Assembly (NCBI GenBank): GCA_900552475.1 | Contig: USAC01000038.1 | Location: 1-18,700 of the forward strand | Reading direction: 5' to 3' | Source: an uncultured Eubacteriales bacterium | GTDB lineage: Bacteria > Bacillota > Clostridia > Oscillospirales > Oscillospiraceae | Length of the DNA stretch: 18,700 nucleotides | Shown: positions 1-7,374 of the stretch, piece after piece | How the letters are laid out: each line of letters starts with the position of its first letter | Position numbering within the stretch: position 1 is the stretch's first letter | Notes under the pieces: model-generated | Told to the model about the DNA's origin: nothing | The model's database searches: none | Seen by the model: the letters and a program-made list of their open reading frames with translations, nothing else | Program-made: the position numbers and the translations under genes

Positions 1-99
1 CATGGCGGCAGAAACCGGATGGTTTCTGGAAATCACCGAAGTGCCGCCAACGCAGAGACGATCCTGCATTTCGTGCCCCTTGTAAAATCCAAAAAGCGC
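1..99. other. Unresolved window edge with nested inverted repeats
   Basis: Two readings are possible. On the plus strand a frame open from the window edge ends in TAA at 83-85, just before the bidirectional terminator at 100-129, which would fit the C-terminus of a convergent gene. On the minus strand an ATG at 69 has an AGGGG about 8 bases upstream and stays open to the edge. Neither short peptide is recognisable. The DNA also holds a perfect 8-base hairpin (CAGAAACC at 9-16, GGTTTCTG at 21-28) enclosed by GGCGGCA (4-10) and TGCCGCC (42-48), so the end of a structured RNA is a third option. I cannot choose between them. Confidence 0.25.
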
Positions 100-129
100 G
101 AAAAACCTCCCCTTTCTGGGAGGTTTTTC
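100..129. terminator. Bidirectional intrinsic terminator
   Basis: A perfect 12-bp stem (GAAAAACCTCCC at 100-111 and its complement at 118-129) closes a 6-base loop. It is rich in A on one arm and T on the other, so each strand reads a GC stem followed by a U tract. It lies 13 bases beyond the stop of the minus-strand short-chain dehydrogenase and would end that operon, and possibly a plus-strand gene entering from the left edge. Confidence 0.85.
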
Positions 130-142
130 ACACATATCAGGT

Positions 143-937
143 TTATTTCGCGTAAATCAGTCCGATCAGCGCGTTGAGCGCGCGGTACGGGAGGATCCGC
201 TTCAGAAATACGAAGAACTGATAGTCCAGCCGGATCGTATAGATCGGCTTATGGCTCGTTTTCTGCGCGACGCGCGCGATGAAGCGGCCCGCGGCCGCAG
301 GATCCATGCCGGTCTGCTCGTCGTGCTCCATGCGCGAGACGGAGCGGCTGATGCGCCCGCCGTAGACCTCGTCGCCGGTGACGGTCTTTTCCCGCGCGGC
401 GGTGAAGCCCGTGTGGATGTCGCCTGGCTGGACGGCACAGACGGTGATGCCGAAGGGGCGCAGTTCGTTCGCCAGCGCCATCGTATAGGCGTTGACCGCC
501 GCCTTGGCCGCGGAGTAGTACGTCTGGAACGGGATGGGCAGCGGCCCCGCAACGGAGCTGAGGTTCACAATGCGGCCCCGCCCCGCCGCGCGCATATGCG
601 CGATAACGGCGCGGTTCACGCGCACCATGCCGAAAAAGTCCGCGTTGAACAGGCGCTGGGCATCGGCCGTGTCCGTAAACTCGACGGCACCGGAGATACC
701 GAAGCCGGCGTTGTTCACGACGACATCGATCTGTCCCTCGGCGTCCATGACCTGCTGCACGGCGGCGCGCACCTGCGTCTCGTCCGTGATGTCGGCGCGG
801 ATGTGGTGCAGCCCCTCCACGCCTGCCTCGCGGCGCGAGAACTCATAGACGGTGTACCCCGCCCCGCGCAGGGCGAGAGCGGTGGCTTTCCCGATACCGG
901 AGGTACCCCCGGTGACAATGGCAATTTTCTTGTTCAT
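143..937 (-). CDS. Short-chain dehydrogenase/reductase (possible 3-keto-sphingoid reductase)
   Basis: A 264-residue classical SDR. It has the nucleotide-binding TGGTSGIG at residues 9-16, the structural NNAG at 75-78, the catalytic Ser at about 128 and the YSAAK motif with Tyr141 and Lys145, so the Rossmann core and catalytic residues are complete. The family reduces ketones or oxidises alcohols with NAD(P)H. The C-terminal part carries a hydrophobic, aromatic stretch (about 235-260) that could associate with membrane or a lipid substrate. It starts 18 bases after the stop of the alpha-oxoamine synthase and surely shares its transcript. In sphingolipid synthesis the product of serine palmitoyltransferase is reduced by an SDR, so 3-ketosphinganine reductase is a reasonable guess from context. 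SDR sequences do not reveal substrate, and the exact role is inferred. Confidence 0.88.
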   Translation of the reverse strand: MNKKIAIVTGGTSGIGKATALALRGAGYTVYEFSRREAGVEGLHHIRADITDETQVRAAVQQVMDAEGQIDVVVNNAGFGISGAVEFTDTADAQRLFNADFFGMVRVNRAVIAHMRAAGRGRIVNLSSVAGPLPIPFQTYYSAAKAAVNAYTMALANELRPFGITVCAVQPGDIHTGFTAAREKTVTGDEVYGGRISRSVSRMEHDEQTGMDPAAAGRFIARVAQKTSHKPIYTIRLDYQFFVFLKRILPYRALNALIGLIYAK

Positions 938-955
938 GCTGATTCACTTCTTTTT

Positions 956-2134
956 TTAGAGATCGTATTGGCGCAGAACGTCCGCGATGATGTCCACGGC
1001 CTCGTCGACGAGTGCCTTCGTATGCGTCGCCATGAGCGTGCAGCGCAGGAGGCACTCGCCCGGCGCGCAGGCCGGCGGCAGCGTCGCGTTGACGTAAACC
1101 CCGCGCTCATACAGCTCCTTCTGGGCCTTGAGCGTGACGATGGGGTCATAGGTATAGATGGGGATGATGGGCGTGTCGGCGTCGATGATCTTCACGCCGC
1201 GCGCGTGCAGGCCGTCGCGCATGTACTGGCTGATGTCAAGCAACTGCCGCGGCAGCTCCGGGTGCGCCTTCAGGTGGCGCAGCGCCGCCGTGGCGACGGC
1301 GATATTCGCGGGCGGAACACTCGCCGAAAAGATGTACGGCCGGGAATTGCAGCGGACGTAGTCGCACACGCGCGCATCCGCCGCCATATAGCCGCCGAGC
1401 GAGGCCATCGACTTTGAGAACGTCCCCATGTAGATGTCGATCTCCTGCTCCAGACCGAAATAGCTCGCGCTGCCGCGGCCGCCCTCGCCGATGACGCCGA
1501 AGGCGTGCGCATCGTCGACCATGACGCGCGCGCCGTATTTCTTCGCGAGCGTCGTGATCTCCGGGAGCTTCGCGATGTCGCCGCCCATGGAGAACACGCC
1601 GTCGGTGATGATGAGCGCGGCACGGTCCTCCGGCACCTTCTGCAGGCAGCGCTCGAGGTCGGCCATGTCGCTGTGGCGGTAGCGCAGCATCTTGCCGTAG
1701 CTCAGGCGGCAGGCGTCATAGATGCTCGCGTGGTTCTCGCGGTCGCAGATCATGTAGTCACGCATGCCAACGATGGCGCTGATGATGCCGAGGTTGCTCT
1801 GAAAGCCGGTGGAAAACGTGACGACGTCGCCCTTGCGCAGAAACTCCGCCATCTCCCGCTCAAAGGCAAGGTGCAGATTCAGCGTGCCGTTGAGCAGGCG
1901 GCTGCCGCTGCAGCCGGTGCCGTATTCGTCGAGCGCCTTGTGCGCGGCGGCGATGATCTCCGGGTTCGTCGTCAGGCCGAGGTAGTTGTTCGAGCCGAGC
2001 ATGATGCGCCGCTTCCCCTCCATGATGACCTCGGTGTCCTGCCGCGACTGCAGCTCGCGGAAATACGGGAACAGATCCCGCTCGCGCAGCTCGTCCACGA
2101 AGCTGTGCTGATAGCATTTTGTAAAGATGTCCAT
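956..2134 (-). CDS. Alpha-oxoamine synthase, serine palmitoyltransferase-like
   Basis: A 392-residue fold-type I PLP enzyme of the alpha-oxoamine synthase family (KBL, BioF, HemA, SPT), which condenses an amino acid with an acyl-CoA and releases CO2. Visible motifs are SNNYLGL at about 48-54, YGTGCSGSRLLNGT at 71-84, the PLP-stacking His135 (ENHAS), VDDAH with Asp207 and His210, and the Schiff-base Lys241 in GTFSKSMASLGG. The TFSKS context, PYFRE near the N-terminus and PPACAP near the C-terminus resemble, from memory, Bacteroides serine palmitoyltransferases more than KBL (TLGKALGG) or BioF. Length is normal. The ATG follows AAGGAGG closely. The paired SDR strengthens a 3-ketosphinganine or similar product. 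Glycine acetyltransferase or 8-amino-7-oxononanoate synthase activity remains possible. Confidence 0.88.
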   Translation of the reverse strand: MDIFTKCYQHSFVDELRERDLFPYFRELQSRQDTEVIMEGKRRIMLGSNNYLGLTTNPEIIAAAHKALDEYGTGCSGSRLLNGTLNLHLAFEREMAEFLRKGDVVTFSTGFQSNLGIISAIVGMRDYMICDRENHASIYDACRLSYGKMLRYRHSDMADLERCLQKVPEDRAALIITDGVFSMGGDIAKLPEITTLAKKYGARVMVDDAHAFGVIGEGGRGSASYFGLEQEIDIYMGTFSKSMASLGGYMAADARVCDYVRCNSRPYIFSASVPPANIAVATAALRHLKAHPELPRQLLDISQYMRDGLHARGVKIIDADTPIIPIYTYDPIVTLKAQKELYERGVYVNATLPPACAPGECLLRCTLMATHTKALVDEAVDIIADVLRQYDL

Positions 2135-2165
2135 AGGGCCTCCTTGTGTCTGAAAAAGTTGTTAT

Positions 2166-2182
2166 CTAATATCAAATATTAG
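2166..2182. promoter_or_regulatory. Palindrome in the operon leader, possible operator
   Basis: CTAATATCAAATATTAG has perfect 7-base arms around CAA. It lies about 40-60 bases downstream of the predicted transcription start and upstream of the ribosome binding site. The symmetry and length fit a dimeric repressor site. The 6-5-6 architecture with TTA/TAA arms recalls FapR lipid-regulator boxes, but the match is partial and no regulator for it is in the window. Confidence 0.35.
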
Positions 2183-2231
2183 TTTATCTCGTATAATTTA
2201 TTTTTTAATATTGTAAATCTTAATATTCGCT

Positions 2232-2261
2232 ATTATATAACAGGAGACACTTTTCTGTCAA
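2232..2261 (-). promoter_or_regulatory. Sigma-A promoter of the alpha-oxoamine synthase operon
   Basis: Reading the minus strand, TTGACA (2256-2261) and TATAAT (2232-2237) are both perfect consensus and 18 bases apart. The -35 overlaps the last codons of the upstream polymerase gene. The leader from the expected start near 2225 to the ATG is about 90 bases and very AT-rich. Confidence 0.82.
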
Positions 2262-3466
2262 TTCCCTTTCGCGCCGGGCGGCTCGCCGGAGCCGAAGGTG
2301 ATGGAGCCGTCGCCGAACTTGTCGCGGATGGCTCTGACGGCGCTCTCGAGCTTTTCCTGCCGCGCGTCGCTCACGGCGCGGCCCGCGCCGAGCAGGTCGA
2401 GCTGTTCGAAGCTTTCGGCGCTCTCGGTGATGTGGAGCGCGGTGACGGTGAGCATCCGGATGGGCGTCGGCGCCCGCCACGCGCTGCGCGTGAGCTCCAT
2501 GGCGGCGCGCTGGATGTCCTTCATCAGGCGGGTGGGCGACTCAAGCCGCTTCTGGCGCGAGATGGAGCAGAAGCTGCTGTCCTTGATCGTGACCTGCACG
2601 CCGCTGCAGTAGAGTCCCTGCCGCCGCAGGCGCATGGCGACGCTGTCGGAGAGCGCCGCGAGTCCCGCGCGCACCTCCTCCCAGCGGGTGAGGTCGTGCG
2701 GAAATGTCGTGCCGTTGCCGACGGACTTGACCGGCTCGCGCTCCGCCTGCGGCCGGACGGGGCTGCGGTCAAGGCCGTTGGCGTATTCGTGCATCTGGCG
2801 GCCGAGCTTACCGAGCAGTTTCTCTAGCATCTCCGGGCGGCAGGCGGCGAGCTGGCCGATCGTCTCCACGCCGTACTGTGCAAGCGTGCGCTGCGCCGAG
2901 CGCCCGACGAAGAGCATCGCCCCCACCGGGAGCGGCCAGACGATTTCCTGCCAGTTCTCCGGCGAGATAAGCGTCGTCGCGTCGGGCTTTTTATAGTCGC
3001 TGCCGAGCTTGGCAAAAATTTTGTTGAACGACACCCCCACCGAGATCGACAGCCCCAGCTCCTCGCGCACCCGGCGGCGCAGCTCGTCGGCGATGGCGAC
3101 CGGGTCACCGCCGAAGAGGTGCATGCTGCCGGTGATGTCGAGCCAGCTCTCGTCGATGCCGAACGGCTCGACGAGGTCGGTGTACTGGCCGTAGAGCTCG
3201 TTGACGCGGACGGAATATTCGCGGTAGAGCTTGTGGTGCGGCGGCAGGAGCACAAGGCTGGGGCACTTTCTGCGCGCCTGCCAGACCGTCTCCGCCGTCT
3301 GGATGCCGAAGCGCTTGGCGGGCTCGTTCTTCGCGAGGATAATCCCGTGGCGCGAGGCCGGGTCGCCGCACACGGCCATCGGCACATCGCGCAGATCCGG
3401 GTGGCTCAGCAACTCCACCGAGGCAAAAAAGCAGTTCTGGTCACAGTGCAGAATCACCCGCTCCAT
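2258..3466 (-). CDS. dinB: Y-family DNA polymerase IV-like translesion polymerase
   Basis: A 402-residue Y-family polymerase that copies damaged DNA. The N-terminus HCDQNCFFASVE holds the first metal-binding Asp8 and the steric-gate aromatic. GIDESWLD supplies the second catalytic Asp-Glu pair, and SVGVSFNKIFAKLGSDYKKP is the family signature. The helix-hairpin-helix region and little-finger domain follow. QLDLL at about 355-359 fits the beta-clamp-binding consensus. I start at ATG 3466 because it has GGAGGGAGG just upstream and begins exactly at the conserved beta strand; the frame extends 25 codons further back without homologous sequence. It is transcribed divergently from tetR. No LexA-type GAAC-N4-GTTC box is visible. 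Confidence 0.93.
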   Translation of the reverse strand: MERVILHCDQNCFFASVELLSHPDLRDVPMAVCGDPASRHGIILAKNEPAKRFGIQTAETVWQARRKCPSLVLLPPHHKLYREYSVRVNELYGQYTDLVEPFGIDESWLDITGSMHLFGGDPVAIADELRRRVREELGLSISVGVSFNKIFAKLGSDYKKPDATTLISPENWQEIVWPLPVGAMLFVGRSAQRTLAQYGVETIGQLAACRPEMLEKLLGKLGRQMHEYANGLDRSPVRPQAEREPVKSVGNGTTFPHDLTRWEEVRAGLAALSDSVAMRLRRQGLYCSGVQVTIKDSSFCSISRQKRLESPTRLMKDIQRAAMELTRSAWRAPTPIRMLTVTALHITESAESFEQLDLLGAGRAVSDARQEKLESAVRAIRDKFGDGSITFGSGEPPGAKGN

Positions 3467-3503
3467 GCATCGCGCCTCCCTCCGAAAATCAATCATATGT
3501 TTC

Positions 3504-3512
3504 ATTATAGCA
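3504..3512 (-). promoter_or_regulatory. Extended -10 promoter of dinB
   Basis: On the minus strand TGCTATAAT is a perfect extended -10; no good -35 hexamer lies upstream. The expected start is about 30 bases before the ATG at 3466. The 13-base context around it also occurs upstream of tsaE (10630-10642). Confidence 0.6.
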
Positions 3513-3566
3513 CAGTTTTCGCCCTCTGCATAGAAAAACATCTCTTTTAATGGGTAAAGTGGAATA

Positions 3567-3606
3567 TTGACTTTTGTGATGAGGATGCGTTATAATAATG
3601 TATTAT
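3567..3606 (+). promoter_or_regulatory. tetR promoter with overlapping small palindrome
   Basis: TTGACT (3567-3572) and TATAAT (3591-3596) are 18 bases apart, followed by an approximately 90-base leader to the tetR ATG at 3691. ATAATGTATTAT (3595-3606) is a perfect 5-base inverted repeat overlapping the -10 and the start region, a plausible autoregulatory site. The AT composition makes chance symmetry likely enough that I keep the operator reading tentative. Confidence 0.6.
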
Positions 3607-3690
3607 GATAATTTTTACCATCGGCTGACAAGATCGGACACGCCCGCCGGCGGCCGCCATTTGTCACCCAGAGGTAACAGAGGGAGAACT

Positions 3691-4308
3691 ATGCGCAAAG
3701 AACTTACACCCAGAAAACGGCAGGCGCTTGAGATGCGCAGCAAAATCCAGAATACCGCGCTGGATCTGTTCAACCGCGAGGGCTTCGAGAATGTCTCCGT
3801 CGAGCAGATCGCGCAGACGGCCGGCTGCTCGGTCGGCAACATCTACCACTACTTCAAGAGCAAGGATGAACTGGCCATTCAGGTCACAAGCCACGTCGAC
3901 CAGACGTACCTCGAGCTCGAGGAGCAGTATCTCAGCGACCGCAATACCCCCGCCCGTGACAAGCTCCTCGACTTCGTCGGCCAGTCACTCGTCAGCAGCG
4001 TCTCCGAACCGGTGCTCTACAAGGCGTTCATTCACGCCATCAAGTACCCGGAGCAGCACATTCTGCAAAAGAACGACCGGCGCGTGTACTACCGCGTGCT
4101 GCGCGAGCTCGTGGAGCTGTGCCAGCACGAGGGCAGCATCGACGCGGCGCGCTCCGTGGACGAAATCGTCGAGGATCTCGTCGTTCTCCACCGCGGAACG
4201 CTCATCGAATGGCGGATCTACGAGGGGAATTTCGACATCGTCTCGCGCGGCCGCCGCATGGCCGCCATCCTGCTCGACGGACTGAATCCATTTAAAGCAA
4301 AAATGTGA
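3691..4308 (+). CDS. TetR/AcrR-family transcriptional regulator
   Basis: A 205-residue one-component regulator. The N-terminal helix-turn-helix spans about residues 34-58 (NVSVEQIAQTAGCSVGNIYHYFKSKDEL), a very typical TetR signature. The remaining 140 residues form the helical ligand-binding and dimerisation domain, whose ligand cannot be read. The ATG at 3691 follows GAGGGAGA; an in-frame GTG/ATG-like extension to 3598 lacks a ribosome site and lies in the leader. It has its own terminator and precedes the acyl kinase-iorAB operon, whose promoter carries an 18-base palindrome of TetR-operator shape. Regulation of that operon, perhaps by an arylacetyl-CoA or related acid, is inferred from position. 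Confidence 0.9.
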   Translation: MRKELTPRKRQALEMRSKIQNTALDLFNREGFENVSVEQIAQTAGCSVGNIYHYFKSKDELAIQVTSHVDQTYLELEEQYLSDRNTPARDKLLDFVGQSLVSSVSEPVLYKAFIHAIKYPEQHILQKNDRRVYYRVLRELVELCQHEGSIDAARSVDEIVEDLVVLHRGTLIEWRIYEGNFDIVSRGRRMAAILLDGLNPFKAKM

Positions 4309-4346
4309 AAAAAGTAACAAATATAGGTACTTTCGCCGTTTTTAAC

Positions 4347-4366
4347 AGGTGGAGGCACCTTTTTTT
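4347..4366 (+). terminator. Intrinsic terminator after tetR
   Basis: AGGTG-GAGG-CACCT forms a short 5-bp stem with a 4-base loop and runs directly into seven T. It separates tetR from the acyl kinase operon, though the short stem may leak. Confidence 0.6.
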
Positions 4367-4396
4367 GTGCGCTGCTACAAGCTTTTGTCAAACCCA

Positions 4397-4424
4397 TTGA
4401 CTTCCGCTCACCAAATGATATAAT
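4397..4424 (+). promoter_or_regulatory. Promoter of the acyl kinase-iorAB operon
   Basis: TTGACT (4397-4402) and a perfect TATAAT (4419-4424) are 16 bases apart. The predicted start falls within the following palindrome, so a repressor bound there would block transcription initiation. Confidence 0.78.
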
Positions 4425-4438
4425 GAGTTCGTTCATTA
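4421..4438. promoter_or_regulatory. Candidate TetR-family operator
   Basis: TAATGAGTTCGTTCATTA has perfect 6-base arms (TAATGA, TCATTA) around 6 bases. It overlaps the end of the -10 and the start site of the acyl kinase operon. Size, symmetry and position match sites bound by TetR-family dimers, and the regulator gene lies directly upstream. Binding itself is inferred. Confidence 0.5.
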
Positions 4439-4480
4439 AGTTATTCGGTGAATTTATTCAGAGAAAAAAGGAGACGCCCT

Positions 4481-5536
4481 ATGAAGGTTCTGGTTATCAA
4501 TCCCGGCGCAACCTCGACCAAAATTGCGGTCTTTGAGGAGGATCAGCAGCTGTTCAAGCTCGGTCTGGATCACTCCGCGGAGGAGTTGGATCAGTTCGAC
4601 AAGGTCATCGACCAGGCGGACTACCGCAAAAAGGCTATTCTGGATGCCGTCGCCGAGGCGGGCTTCCAGCTGAGCGATTTCGACGCGGTCTGCGGCCGCG
4701 GCGGCCTGTACCGCCCCATCCCCTCCGGCACCTACGCCGTCAATGACAAGGTCATGCACGATGTGCAGACCGCTCCCTACGGTGAGCACCCCTCCAACCT
4801 CGGTGCCTACCTCGCCAGACAGATCGGCGACATGGTCGGCATCCCCGCCTTCTTCGTCGACCCCGTGTGCGTCGATGAGATGACGGAGGTCGCGCACTAC
4901 ACCGGCTTTGCCGAGTTCCGCCGCCTGTGCCAGTTCCACGCGCTCAACCACAAGTCCATCGGCCGCAAGGCGGCCGCCCAGCTCGGTAAGAAGTATGAGG
5001 ACGTGAACCTCATCGTCTGCCACCTCGGCGGCGGTGTCTCCGTCGGCGCGCACCAGCACGGCCGCGTCGTCGACGTCTGCAACGTCAAGGACGAGGGCTC
5101 CATGGGTATGGACCGCGGCGGCGGGCTGCCCGTCAACCAGCTCATCAACTACTGCTTCTCCGGCAAGTCCAAGGACGAGATCAAGAAGATCCTCGGCCGC
5201 CGCGCCGGTATGCTGTCCTATGTCGGCACGACCGACTTCCGCGTCGTCTGCGCTAAGGTCGTCGAGGGTGACCCCAAGTTCACCGAGGCGTACCAGGCGC
5301 TCGTGTACCAGCTCTCCAAGGACATCGGCGCGATGGCCTCCGTGCTGCACTTCGACGTCGACGCGATCGTCTACACCGGCGGCATGGCCTATGAGCAGTT
5401 CTTCTGCGACGACATCACCGCCTGCGTCGGCAAGATCGCGCCCGTGATCCGCATGCCCGGCGAGGAGGAGATGCGCTCTCTGGCCGAGGGCGCGCTGCGC
5501 GTGCTCCACGGCGAGCAGGAGGCCAGCGTCTATTAA
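4481..5536 (+). CDS. buk: Butyrate kinase-like acyl kinase
   Basis: A 351-residue ASKHA-fold kinase that makes ATP and a free acid from an acyl phosphate. It shows the phosphate-1 motif VINPGATSTK at 5-14, GRGGLYRP at 72-79, HPSNLGA at 103-109, FFVDPV at 124-129 and the HLGGGVSVGAHQHGR nucleotide-binding motif at 181-195. The following segment (about 200-217, NVKDEGSMGMDRGGGLP) departs from the NALxGEGPFSPERSGxLP type familiar from butyrate kinases, hinting at another acyl group. ATG 4481 is preceded by AAAGGAG. It leads an operon with iorA and iorB, so phenylacetyl- or indoleacetyl-phosphate is a likely substrate. A phosphotransacylase partner (Ptb) is not present here. Proline codons are mostly CCC, unlike most neighbours. 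Confidence 0.9.
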   Translation: MKVLVINPGATSTKIAVFEEDQQLFKLGLDHSAEELDQFDKVIDQADYRKKAILDAVAEAGFQLSDFDAVCGRGGLYRPIPSGTYAVNDKVMHDVQTAPYGEHPSNLGAYLARQIGDMVGIPAFFVDPVCVDEMTEVAHYTGFAEFRRLCQFHALNHKSIGRKAAAQLGKKYEDVNLIVCHLGGGVSVGAHQHGRVVDVCNVKDEGSMGMDRGGGLPVNQLINYCFSGKSKDEIKKILGRRAGMLSYVGTTDFRVVCAKVVEGDPKFTEAYQALVYQLSKDIGAMASVLHFDVDAIVYTGGMAYEQFFCDDITACVGKIAPVIRMPGEEEMRSLAEGALRVLHGEQEASVY

Positions 5537-5597
5537 ATTCGTGATCCCTTATTAGGTAGTGGAAATAGAGAAGACAAAAAGAAAGGTGGAAAATAAC

Positions 5598-7373
5598 ATG
5601 AAGCATCTGATGTCCGGTAACGAGGCCACCGCCCGTGGCGTCTACGAAGCCGGTATCAAGGTCTGTTCCGCTTATCCCGGAACGCCCAGCACCGAGATTC
5701 TGGAGAATCTGCCCCAGTACAAGGAGGATGTGTACTGCGAGTGGGCTCCCAATGAGAAGGTCGCGACCGAGGTCGCCTACGGCGCCGCCGTGGCCGGCTC
5801 CCGCTCCATCTGCACGATGAAGATGGTCGGCCTGAACGTCGCCGCCGACCCCCTGTTCACCGCCGGCTACATGGGCGTGAACGGCGCTTACATCGTCGTC
5901 ACCGCTGACGACCCCAGTTGCCATTCCTCCCAGAACGAGCAGGACAACCGCCACTATGCCCGCGCCGCCAAGATCGCCATGGTCGAGCCCAGCGATCCCC
6001 AGGAGTGCAAGGACTTCGTGAAGATGGCCTGCGAGATCTCCGAGGAGTTCGATACCCCCGTGCTGTACCGCACCACCACCCGCGTCTGTCACAGCAAGGG
6101 CCTCGTTGAGTTCGGCGAGCGCACCGAGCATGTCGCCCCCGCGTACAAGCGCAACGTCCGCAAGTTCATCTGCACCCCCGCGAACGCCTACATGAACCAT
6201 CCTCTCGTTGAGGACCGTCTGGTCAAGCTCGCCGAGTTCGGTTCCACCCGCGCCGTCGAGATGGGCCTGAACACCGTCGAGATCGGCGACGGCAAGGTCG
6301 GCGTCATCACCGCCTCCATCAGCTATCAGTATGCCAAGGAAGTCTTCCCCGAGGGTACGTCCTTCCTGAAGCTCGGCCTGACCTATCCCCTGCCCATGGA
6401 TCTGATCCGCGACTTCGCCGGCAAGGTGGAGAAGCTCTACGTCATCGAGGAGCTCGATCCGTTCATGGAGGATGAGATCAAGGCCGCCGGCATCGAGTGC
6501 GTCGGCAAGGAGCTGACGGGCAACATGTACGAGCTGAACACCGAGCTGGTGCGTGAGCGCGTGCTCGGCATCAAGACCCCCTACAAGACCATCGAGGGTG
6601 TCGCCGCTGCGAAGCGTCCCCCGGCGCTGTGTCCCGGCTGCCCGCACCGCGGCTTCTTCTATACGCTCTCCAAGAACAAGAGCTATGTCGTCACCGGCGA
6701 TATCGGCTGCTACACGCTGGGTTCCGCCGCGCCGCTGAACTGCATGGACGTGTGCATCTGCATGGGCGGCGGCTTCACCGCTGGCGTCGGTATGGCCCAC
6801 TCCTTCCAGCGCGAGAACGTGACCGATAAAGTCGTGTTCGGCGTGATGGGCGACTCCACGTTCTTCCACTCCGGTATGACCGGTGCCGCCGAGATCATCT
6901 ACAACAACGCCCGCATGATCCCCTGCGTGCTCGATAACCGCATCACCGGCATGACCGGCCACCAGGAGAACCCCGGTTCCGGCTTCACCCTGATGGGCGA
7001 AGAGGCTCCCATGCTGAACATCGAGAAGATCTTCGAGACCTACGGCTTCGCCCCCGTGCTGACCGTCGATCCCCAGGATCTGACCGCGATGAAGAAGACC
7101 GTCGACGAGGCCGTGGCCGCCCTGAACGAGGGCAAGCACCCCGCCATCGTCACCCGTCGTCCCTGCCTGCTCATCAAGCGCATCAAGCAGAACCTCGGCA
7201 TGTGCAAGGTCAATGCCGACAAGTGCAAGAGCTGCAAGAGCTGCCTGAAGGTCGGCTGCCCCGCCATCTCCATGGAGAACGGCAAGGCGTTCATTGACCG
7301 TACCCAGTGCGTGGGCTGCACTGTCTGCGCCCAGGCCTGCCCGTTTGATGCAATCGAAAAGGAGGAGAAGTAA
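5598..7373 (+). CDS. iorA: Indolepyruvate ferredoxin oxidoreductase, alpha subunit
   Basis: A 591-residue subunit of the oxygen-sensitive enzyme that converts indolepyruvate, phenylpyruvate or hydroxyphenylpyruvate plus CoA to arylacetyl-CoA, CO2 and reduced ferredoxin. The N-terminal pyrimidine-binding domain carries SAYPGTPSTEI at about 24-34 and EWAPNEK at 48-54. The TPP-diphosphate domain has CPGCPHRG from 345, GDIGCYTLG near 368 and GDSTFFHSG near 418. The C-terminus holds two 4Fe-4S motifs, CxxCxxCxxxxCP (about 542-554) and CxxCxxCxxxCP (about 571-582). Length and order match IorA. The start at 5598 has GGTGG upstream; a 13-codon in-frame extension is not homologous. It follows buk by 61 bases without a terminator. 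Confidence 0.96.
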   Translation: MKHLMSGNEATARGVYEAGIKVCSAYPGTPSTEILENLPQYKEDVYCEWAPNEKVATEVAYGAAVAGSRSICTMKMVGLNVAADPLFTAGYMGVNGAYIVVTADDPSCHSSQNEQDNRHYARAAKIAMVEPSDPQECKDFVKMACEISEEFDTPVLYRTTTRVCHSKGLVEFGERTEHVAPAYKRNVRKFICTPANAYMNHPLVEDRLVKLAEFGSTRAVEMGLNTVEIGDGKVGVITASISYQYAKEVFPEGTSFLKLGLTYPLPMDLIRDFAGKVEKLYVIEELDPFMEDEIKAAGIECVGKELTGNMYELNTELVRERVLGIKTPYKTIEGVAAAKRPPALCPGCPHRGFFYTLSKNKSYVVTGDIGCYTLGSAAPLNCMDVCICMGGGFTAGVGMAHSFQRENVTDKVVFGVMGDSTFFHSGMTGAAEIIYNNARMIPCVLDNRITGMTGHQENPGSGFTLMGEEAPMLNIEKIFETYGFAPVLTVDPQDLTAMKKTVDEAVAALNEGKHPAIVTRRPCLLIKRIKQNLGMCKVNADKCKSCKSCLKVGCPAISMENGKAFIDRTQCVGCTVCAQACPFDAIEKEEK

Positions 7374-7374
7374 C

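Noticed and set aside
251..1417. 388-codon plus-strand frame over the SDR and synthase
   Set aside because: Antisense shadow; it crosses an intergenic gap and has no recognisable motif or ribosome site.
956..2134. Calling the synthase KBL or BioF outright
   Set aside because: The lysine context TFSKS and flanking motifs fit SPT better, and neither tdh nor biotin genes are adjacent; the substrate is left open.
3598..3690. N-terminal extension of the TetR protein
   Set aside because: The extension begins inside the promoter -10/start region and has no ribosome binding site, while ATG 3691 has one.
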